Translations under genes and position numbers: made by a program
Shown: in pieces, positions 30,053 through 35,320 of the stretch
How positions within the stretch are numbered: the stretch's first letter is position 1
How the letters are laid out: every line of letters begins with the position of its first letter
From: a virus
DNA: 35,320 nucleotides
Reading direction: 5' to 3' (one strand)
Virus record (IMG/VR): IMGVR_UViG_3300011115_000089
Span: 1-35,320 of that record
The notes under the pieces: generated by a model
The model's input: only the letters and a program-made list of their open reading frames with translations
Told to the model about the DNA's origin: nothing
Databases searched by the model: none

Positions 30053-31024
30053 TCACCGCAAGAAACCTCCGGTCAAAATCCAGCCGGCATCTTTAGAGCG
30101 TCCGGTAAGCAGTGCATCCTGATAGCGCGAAACCATTTGCGGGCGCATATTGGTGCGTTTGATGGTCGCCTTAGCCTCGCCTGCAAACTTGGAAATCATG
30201 CCAATTTGCACGGGGCTGGCTTTGCCGTACATGGGCATTAGACGTTCTGCAAGACACCAGCGCAGCGCGTTAACGTAACCTTGCGGGATTCGCATAATGT
30301 CGTACATCGTGGTAAATCGGGCAAAAATTGTGTCCGTAAAGATGTGCATTTCACCTTGGGACGGATTAGGCCACACGCTCAGATTTCCCAATGTGTCGCC
30401 AGGGTTGTAGTACAAAGCCTTGGGCCAAGGGCCGTTAAGGGTTTTGAGGCCGATCAATGAGTAATCGTCAAGGGTCAACACCGCCACGGGGTAATCTAGG
30501 CCACCGCCAAGGATGGGCTGTCCGTTGGACGTTGTGTTAATCCGCACAAAAGCAGAGTTGACGCGCAATGGCTTTTGGTAAAAACCCGAGATTGTGGTGC
30601 TTGCCACGTTCTGAGAAATGTTTACTTGGTACGTTCCCGCTTCCAAAATATCGCCACCAGCACCACCGATAAACGAAACAATGGTCGTTCCAGGCGTAAT
30701 GCCTGTGCCGGTCAGGGTTTGGTTTAACGTAACAGCGCCAGATGCAATAGCGGTCACCGTTAGGATGTTGCCAGAGATTGAGCCGGTGAAACTTGAGCCT
30801 ATTGTCCCGCCTGGGCCGATGGTGTATTGGATTTGTCCACTTGTCACGGGAAAAATTATTTCCGTGAAGTTATAGACCATCATGTCCTCGTTAGACCATT
30901 GATCTAACATATCGTTGAGCATATCGAACGCATCTTGCGCCGCATCAGGCGTAGGCGTTTCCCCAGCCTCCAAGGCTCCAATGTCTTTTAATGCTCTTGA
31001 TACTATGTCTATTGGCTGTGCCAT
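30053..31024 (-). CDS. Neck/tail adaptor protein, P22 gp4-like, with one inserted domain
   Basis: 323 residues from the ATG at 31024 (GGAGCAACA upstream); P22 gp4 is 166. [40 protein letters not shown] and [12 protein letters not shown] are the family's conserved N-terminal part; it continues in [12 protein letters not shown] and PKALYYNP. Between them, at about residues 78-146 of the 323-residue form, sits a module ([20 protein letters not shown], then [17 protein letters not shown]) of the same kind as the two in the hub gene. The protein closes the portal after packaging and joins it to the hub. The family match is good; the insert is foreign to it. Confidence 0.82.
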   Translation of the reverse strand: MAQPIDIVSRALKDIGALEAGETPTPDAAQDAFDMLNDMLDQWSNEDMMVYNFTEIIFPVTSGQIQYTIGPGGTIGSSFTGSISGNILTVTAIASGAVTLNQTLTGTGITPGTTIVSFIGGAGGDILEAGTYQVNISQNVASTTISGFYQKPLRVNSAFVRINTTSNGQPILGGGLDYPVAVLTLDDYSLIGLKTLNGPWPKALYYNPGDTLGNLSVWPNPSQGEMHIFTDTIFARFTTMYDIMRIPQGYVNALRWCLAERLMPMYGKASPVQIGMISKFAGEAKATIKRTNMRPQMVSRYQDALLTGRSKDAGWILTGGFLR

Positions 31025-31338
31025 TGTTGCTCCAAGGTAAACACAGGCGGTTTCCACGGAGGCACAACAGATTTCGACTTACTTAGAAGCGCCAATTGTT
31101 CCTCTAGCCGTGATTCTATTACATTTTGCCCGTATTGAGTAGCACCTTCTTTGATCCAAGAAATCACCTGTGCCTCGGTAACTTCAGCGTAAGGGGTGGT
31201 CGGATTGAACTTGTCAAACTCCCAAATCCCCTCAGTTTCCACTTCATTTGTCTCATCTGTAGCCAAAACGTGATACTTGGCGCGGGTAATTACTTTTCCC
31301 TCAACCGATATATCTAGGATTTTCCAACTGGTAATCAC
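31009..31338 (-). CDS. Conserved small tail-module protein (DUF7936-like)
   Basis: 109 residues: [20 protein letters not shown], then [20 protein letters not shown] and [20 protein letters not shown]. The pattern of an N-terminal SWKI strand pair, a TPYAxxTEAQVxxW helix and a Pro-rich end PPWKPP is widespread in podoviruses and T4-like cyanophages, always near tail genes. It overlaps the neck gene by 16 bases. Function unknown; probably a particle assembly factor or minor tail part. Confidence 0.72.
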   Translation of the reverse strand: MITSWKILDISVEGKVITRAKYHVLATDETNEVETEGIWEFDKFNPTTPYAEVTEAQVISWIKEGATQYGQNVIESRLEEQLALLSKSKSVVPPWKPPVFTLEQQWHSQ

Positions 31339-32135
31339 AATGTGATAGACCCTGATGATGTAAATTGATAAACAATTAATGAACCAACTGTAGTGACTGT
31401 TGGGCTTCCTGTGGTTGCAGAAGCAGCCTTATTTGTCCTAATAATAACAACCCCTTGTTTACCGTCTTTACCAGTAATTCCAACAGTATCCGCTTGAGCA
31501 CCGCCGCCATAACCAAGGACACCAAGGCCATCAGCGCCAAAACTAACTGTCCCGCTTCCACCGCCAGCGCCAGAATAATAAACCGCAGTTCCTGTGATTC
31601 CATACGGTAGGCCATTGCCACCAGCCCCGCCTACGCCGTAAACGCTAGATGTTGCGCCTGCCGATCCTGCGCCGCCTCCACCGCCTGCGCTTGTGTTGGT
31701 TCCGTCAAAGTTTCCACCGCCGCCCGCATTGCCTGTTCCGTTTCCTGCGCCGCCATTTGAGGGAGTCGCAAACGATCCCCAAGAGCCTGCACCACCAGAA
31801 CCATTTGATGCGTTACCAGCCAATCCATTTCCGCTACCAGTATATCCACCGCCGCCACCACCGCCTGCGGTCAATGAAAAAGCAGAGGATGAACTACCGC
31901 TAGTAGGAGTGCCGACCCCCGAACCGCCACCTCCAACGGTAATTGTGTACGTTCCTGATGATGGGGCCAAAGAATCAGAATAAATAATGCCACCGGCTCC
32001 ACCTGGCGCAGAACCAGTTGCGCTTAAACGTGAACTTCCACCTCCACCGCCAACAATTAAAACGGAAAAGTTAGGGCCGGTTGTAAACCCATAACTATGT
32101 GGGCTTAAAAGACCAGTTGCGGCAAGGAGTGGCAT
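31335..32135 (-). CDS. Glycine-rich tail adhesin-like protein (copy 2)
   Basis: 266 residues. A short N-terminal part precedes long Gly-rich tracts (about residues 30-215) of the GGGGGGG and GGAGGNG type, then DGKQGVVIIRTNKAASATTG and SPTVTTVGSLIVYQFTSSGS. The last 40 residues match the end of the gene at 33105-34067. Such Gly-rich domains form polyglycine-II bundles at fibre tips (T4-like gp38 class) and determine receptor specificity. Overlaps neighbours by 4 bases or so. Plus-strand frames here are only the shadow of GGN codons. Confidence 0.82.
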   Translation of the reverse strand: MPLLAATGLLSPHSYGFTTGPNFSVLIVGGGGGSSRLSATGSAPGGAGGIIYSDSLAPSSGTYTITVGGGGSGVGTPTSGSSSSAFSLTAGGGGGGGYTGSGNGLAGNASNGSGGAGSWGSFATPSNGGAGNGTGNAGGGGNFDGTNTSAGGGGGAGSAGATSSVYGVGGAGGNGLPYGITGTAVYYSGAGGGSGTVSFGADGLGVLGYGGGAQADTVGITGKDGKQGVVIIRTNKAASATTGSPTVTTVGSLIVYQFTSSGSITL

Positions 32136-32137
32136 GA

Positions 32138-32764
32138 TTATGCAAACCTTGTGATTGATTCCAAAACCGTATAAGTCGCCGATGCAGTCTTAATAATTGC
32201 AACGCTATACACATCAAGGCCGCTTGCATTTCCATTAACAGGCGCACTTCCATTTTGCCATTTAGGTGTAATGGTTGTTCCGTCAATCTTGAACACGTTT
32301 TGATAGTAGGCGGTTGCTCCTTGCGTAGCAATAAACACGATGGTCAAAGCCTGTCCAACAGACATTAGGCTATTCAATGATGTAGAACTGTTCCCGCGAA
32401 CGTTAAGCGTCCAGTTTCCCGAGGCGTTTGTTGTGTAATACAAAACCGACTGTGTGGTAACGTCAAAGTTAATTGTTCCAGTTGCTGCGGTGGCCGAAAC
32501 TGTGGCAGTTTCTGCGGCATTAACAAGAGTAGCCGCAAGGTTTACCGTTGTTCCAACAAAGGATTGCGTTCCCGTCCAAGTGTTTTGATTTTGGATATAT
32601 GCGCCAGGATTGGTAAAACTCAGCGTTCCGCTTCCATTGGTGATAAGTGTTTGACCTGTTGTTCCATCAGCATTTGGCAGCGTAAAGTTTACGGTTGACG
32701 AAATGTTTGGGCCAAGAAGGTTGACTGCGCCACCCGAGGCGGCTTGAAAGGTTAAAGTGCTCAT
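32138..32764 (-). CDS. Tail-fibre-associated protein
   Basis: 208 residues from the ATG at 32764, which overlaps the upstream stop as ATGA. MSTLTFQAASGGAVNLLGPN, then SSTVNFTLPNADGTTGQTLI is a common fibre-repeat opening. VSATAATGTINFDVTTQSVL, LNSLMSVGQALTIVFIATQG and NVFKIDGTTITPKWQNGSAP follow, a block often seen in fibres of T4-like and podoviral cyanophages. It probably forms part of the fibre shaft or tip with the neighbouring proteins. Confidence 0.75.
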   Translation of the reverse strand: MSTLTFQAASGGAVNLLGPNISSTVNFTLPNADGTTGQTLITNGSGTLSFTNPGAYIQNQNTWTGTQSFVGTTVNLAATLVNAAETATVSATAATGTINFDVTTQSVLYYTTNASGNWTLNVRGNSSTSLNSLMSVGQALTIVFIATQGATAYYQNVFKIDGTTITPKWQNGSAPVNGNASGLDVYSVAIIKTASATYTVLESITRFA

Positions 32765-33096
32765 AGTGCTACCCAAGAAGTTGTGGCCTCATCCCAAGTA
32801 TAGCGAGTCCCGTCATCAGGATAAGGTATTGGAGAATTCCAAAGGCAAGTGTTTTCGTCCAAAGTCCAAGACGCAAACGGTTGTGGAGGGATAAACGCAT
32901 CCCTGGTTATGTCATAAGTAAACCCAATTCCAGCGTAATTTTTTCGCAATGGACGACCCTCTGGATGTTGACCGCCGTAAGTGTTGTAAGACGTTTGCAC
33001 CCATCCATCGCCAAACGCACCGGAATTTATTACATCTTGTTCGGCTACGATTACTTGCGTAACAATGCCGTTTTCAACTTTTGCAAAATGACTCAT
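32761..33096 (-). CDS. Conserved small tail-fibre-module protein
   Basis: 111 residues: MSHFAKVENGIVTQVIVAEQ, then DGWVQTSYNTYGGQHPEGRP and RKNYAGIGFTYDITRDAFIP, ending TRYTWDEATTSWVAL. This whole-length pattern is familiar from aquatic phages (podoviruses and cyanomyoviruses), where it lies among tail-fibre genes. Its exact role is not known; a small fibre-tip or assembly protein is likely. It is one of the better clues that the phage belongs to aquatic communities. Confidence 0.75.
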   Translation of the reverse strand: MSHFAKVENGIVTQVIVAEQDVINSGAFGDGWVQTSYNTYGGQHPEGRPLRKNYAGIGFTYDITRDAFIPPQPFASWTLDENTCLWNSPIPYPDDGTRYTWDEATTSWVAL

Positions 33097-33104
33097 TGTT
33101 TACC

Positions 33105-34067
33105 TCAGAATGTGATTGAACCGGAAGAAGTCCATTTGTATATACGATAACCGCCTGTGACTGTAATTGTTGGGGAGCCCGTAGTTGATGCAGCAGCAAT
33201 GTAAGTATCGGGATAACGAATAATCACAATTCCCGAACCGCCCGCACCACTTGTAACCGTTCCTGTCCTCCATCCAGCGCCACCGCCACCGCCGCCAGTA
33301 TTTACTGTTGCATCCGTTGCTGCTACATAAGAAGGATAACCAGACCCACCTGCGCCGCCACCACCTGCACCACCAGCAGCGCCTAAAGCAGCGCCAGGAG
33401 TATTGTCTGCACCGCCACCGCCACCACCAGCATAAGTTGTGGTTGAGCCAGAAATAGATGATGCTGTTCCTGCTCCACCAACACCGCAAGCAGATGCACT
33501 TCCATTACCTCCAACCGCGCTTGCGCCACCGCCGCCAGCACCTCCATAAGTTGGAGAACTACCAGTTCCATTGCCGCCAGCATTTCCTTGACCAGAAGTA
33601 CCAGAGCCACCTGATGCGCTAGGTGATGCGCCACCACCGCCAGAACCACCAGTGCGGCCTGCGCCACCAGAATATGCGCCGCCACCACCACCACCCGTAG
33701 ATGTAATTGTTCCAAATACTGAATTAGAACCATCATTTCCAAAATTAGGCGTATTGTTTGGAGTTACAGAAAGAGCAGCGCCACCAGCGCCAACAGTAAC
33801 CGTAATAGCAGAACCAACAGAAACAGAATATCCAGTTGCAGTTCTATATCCACCAGCACCGCCGCCACCGCCATCGCCTGCGCCGCCCGAACCACCGCCA
33901 GCAACAACAAGATATTCAACCGTTGTTGGTGAAGAAGGAACCAAAGGCCAAGCAGTTGCCTGCAATCCTTGCGTTACCTCATTTAAGCGCCAAATTCCAA
34001 TCGCAGCGGACGTTGTATTTGTCGCCGCCGTTGACGAAAGAATTGACCCTTTATAGCGGGTAGACAT
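33105..34067 (-). CDS. Glycine-rich tail adhesin-like protein (copy 1)
   Basis: 320 residues. N-terminal MSTRYKGSILSSTAATNTTS and GIWRLNEVTQGLQATAWPLV form an attachment part. Residues about 55-275 are Gly-rich blocks (VEYLVVAGGGSGG at the start, GGGGGGADNTPGAALGAAGG later). The end GSGIVIIRYPDTYIAAASTT, then GSPTITVTGGYRIYKWTSSG parallels the second copy at 31335-32135. It starts on the previous stop (TAATG at 34067). Probably a polyglycine-II receptor-binding tip. Confidence 0.83.
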   Translation of the reverse strand: MSTRYKGSILSSTAATNTTSAAIGIWRLNEVTQGLQATAWPLVPSSPTTVEYLVVAGGGSGGAGDGGGGGAGGYRTATGYSVSVGSAITVTVGAGGAALSVTPNNTPNFGNDGSNSVFGTITSTGGGGGGAYSGGAGRTGGSGGGGASPSASGGSGTSGQGNAGGNGTGSSPTYGGAGGGGASAVGGNGSASACGVGGAGTASSISGSTTTYAGGGGGGADNTPGAALGAAGGAGGGGAGGSGYPSYVAATDATVNTGGGGGGAGWRTGTVTSGAGGSGIVIIRYPDTYIAAASTTGSPTITVTGGYRIYKWTSSGSITF

Positions 34068-34438
34068 TAGGTAATTGCCTCATACGATCCAGTTAATTCA
34101 ATGGCGTTTGCCGTTCCAACGGTCACCACAATGGATTGCGCCTCGCCCAAGTAAAACGCCGTGCTTTTGTCAACAACAACGATTGAGGCGTTAACAGGCA
34201 CTGGAATTTGGTACACGATGCGATAGTTTGTGCCAGCACCAGCCGCTGCGCTATTGATTGCGACAGTAACGTTTGCAACAGAGCCCGTCACGTTAGCCGC
34301 CACAATGTTGTCAATTTTGTTGACCGTGTTAGATGCAGGCGTTAGCGCAGTCCAAGTGGTTGCCCCTGTGGTGCTAGGAATAAGGTAAGACGTATTTCCA
34401 TAAATGGAAGTGACGTTGACGATATTAGGATTTGCCAT
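34067..34438 (-). CDS. Conserved small structural protein
   Basis: 123 residues: MANPNIVNVTSIYGNTSYLI, then PSTTGATTWTALTPASNTVN and KIDNIVAANVTGSVANVTVA. The later part, DKSTAFYLGEAQSIVVTVGT, completes a beta-sandwich-like pattern that I recall from structural proteins of cyanophages. It lies just after the fibre gene. Likely a particle surface or fibre-associated protein; function unknown. Confidence 0.75.
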   Translation of the reverse strand: MANPNIVNVTSIYGNTSYLIPSTTGATTWTALTPASNTVNKIDNIVAANVTGSVANVTVAINSAAAGAGTNYRIVYQIPVPVNASIVVVDKSTAFYLGEAQSIVVTVGTANAIELTGSYEAIT

Positions 34439-34447
34439 TTTTATTCC

Positions 34448-35320
34448 TCAATAACCAAAGATTAGGCTCATTGCTATGGCTTTACCCGTTGTAATGCCTG
34501 TCGATGCAACCGTGATTGAACCTGATCCGTTTGTAACTGTTATGCCCGATCCTGCGGTTAAGGTTGTGCGGGTAAAACCTGTGCCGTTTCCAATGTCCAA
34601 CGCTCCATTTGCGGGAGTGGATGAAAGGCCAGTTCCACCATTTGCCACGGTTAACGCATTGGTCAAGGTTAAGGATGTAACCTCCAAAGTGCCGGTAGAA
34701 GGCGTATATTTGTACTTTGTGGAACTGGTGTATTCCGTTGTAACAACGCCGCTTGTCGCCGTAGAAAACAGCGGATAAAGCGCAGTTGCGGTAGTTGTAT
34801 CATCAGCAATCGTAATGCCTGACGTTGGGCTTGACCAAGTGGGAGTGCCCGAGCCGCTAGACGTTAAGACCTGGCCAGAAGTACCCGCCGCAGTAAACGC
34901 ATAAGCCGTACCTGTGCCATACGCCACCGCGCCCGCAGTTGGAGTTGCTGTCGCATTTGTGCCCCCATTCGCAATTGGCAGCGTTCCGGTCACGCCTGTG
35001 GTTAAGGGTAAACCCGTCCCAAAGGTTAGGGTTACAGATGATGGAGTGCCCAAAATAGGCGTTACAAATGTGGGGCTGGTGGACAATACGACATTGCCCG
35101 TTCCGGTGCTTGACGTTACCCCTGTTCCACCCGATGCGACCGGCAAAGTGCCTGTGGTCAACGCTGAAGTTGACGTAGCGTAAACCGCGCCGCCCGATGT
35201 AAATGTGGTCAGGCCGGTGCCGCCGTTGGTTGTGTTTAATGTGCCAGCAAGTGTCACTACGCCATTTGTCGCCGAGGATGGGGTAAACCCTGTCGTTCCT
35301 GCGCTAAATGACGTTACCGC
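34448..35320 (-). CDS. Tail fibre protein, 3' part (runs off right edge)
   Basis: 290 residues from the edge to the stop. The frame is open to base 35320, so the GTG at 35257 is not the true start; the first residues read AVTSFSAGTTGFTPSS, a usual fibre motif. Repeats such as NGGTGLTTFTSGGAVYATST and GTLPVASGGTGVTSSTGTGN form the shaft; the region STKYKYTPSTGTLEVTSLTL followed by GTGFTRTTLTAGSGITVTNG leads to the end SGSITVASTGI...LIFGY. It is most likely the same gene as 1-1004, giving about 624 residues if the ends are joined. Confidence 0.8.
   Translation of the reverse strand, partial: AVTSFSAGTTGFTPSSATNGVVTLAGTLNTTNGGTGLTTFTSGGAVYATSTSALTTGTLPVASGGTGVTSSTGTGNVVLSTSPTFVTPILGTPSSVTLTFGTGLPLTTGVTGTLPIANGGTNATATPTAGAVAYGTGTAYAFTAAGTSGQVLTSSGSGTPTWSSPTSGITIADDTTTATALYPLFSTATSGVVTTEYTSSTKYKYTPSTGTLEVTSLTLTNALTVANGGTGLSSTPANGALDIGNGTGFTRTTLTAGSGITVTNGSGSITVASTGITTGKAIAMSLIFGY

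Noticed and set aside
31649-31983. Plus-strand open frames with His/Arg- or Pro-rich products over the glycine-rich genes (also near 33652-34063)
   Set aside because: They are antisense shadows of GGN codons in the minus-strand Gly-rich genes, have no ribosome sites and show no domain character.
35257-35257. GTG at 35257 as the start of a complete fibre gene
   Set aside because: The frame is open through to the window edge with fibre-like residues upstream, so this is an internal Val codon.
1-35320. CRISPR arrays, insertion sequences, integrase and attachment sites
   Set aside because: No regularly spaced direct repeats with unique spacers, no transposase, no integrase or recombinase frame, and no tRNA fragment were seen. 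The 24-bp repeat at 26073-26270 is coding.

Overview
This window is almost entirely the genome of one short-tailed, P22-like double-stranded DNA bacteriophage. The virion genes are in the P22 order (small and large terminase, P22-type portal, scaffold, P22-type coat, a gp4-like neck protein, a gp10-like hub and three large alanine/glycine-rich ejection-type proteins). No host chromosomal genes are visible. The host is probably a proteobacterium, but the sequence does not fix it. I see no integrase, no CI-sized repressor and no DNA polymerase; a 59-residue Cro-like protein is the only obvious switch regulator.

Layout. Positions 1-1004 (minus) are the 5' part of a tail-fibre gene that runs off the left edge. 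1006-3497 hold three small virion proteins and the coat protein. 3520-8647 hold scaffold, an ADP-ribosyltransferase-like protein, portal and terminase. 8675-10736 (minus) hold a ParB-methyltransferase fusion, small basic and Cys-rich proteins and a GroES homologue; one small plus-strand gene lies at 10803-11015. 10960-13702 (minus) is a recombination/replication block: YbcO-like HNH nuclease, NinB/Orf, a PD-(D/E)XK-like protein, a C5-methyltransferase-like protein, a lambda P-like protein and a DUF1376 protein. 13800-14546 is the control region: three palindromic operators, divergent promoters, the Cro-like gene and about 340 bp of repeats that look like structured RNA. 14547-19074 (plus) is a tightly overlapped early operon with ERF annealing protein, YqaJ exonuclease, a small SSB-like protein and many small unknowns. 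19069-20849 (minus) is the lysis cassette; 20846-34438 (minus) holds tail and ejection proteins; 34448-35320 is the 3' part of a tail-fibre gene that runs off the right edge.

The two edge fragments read in the same direction, both as repetitive fibre protein, and they would join in frame if a 2-base terminal overlap (gc) is collapsed. The window is therefore probably a circular or circularly permuted genome opened inside the fibre gene. The late genes then form one leftward block from terminase (8647) through position 1, round to 35320 and on to the lysozyme at 19069.

The strongest novel lead is the small, AT-rich ADP-ribosyltransferase-like gene between portal and scaffold. Its first 21 residues resemble the N-terminus of the scaffold protein, which suggests an enzyme carried as cargo into the capsid. 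Others are the repeated structured-RNA candidate beside the immunity region, a leaderless Cro-like gene under twin operator-promoter modules, an HNH gene carrying its own promoter inside the tail genes, a mobile beta-rich domain inserted into both neck and hub proteins, and an in-frame ochre codon that splits one ejection protein.
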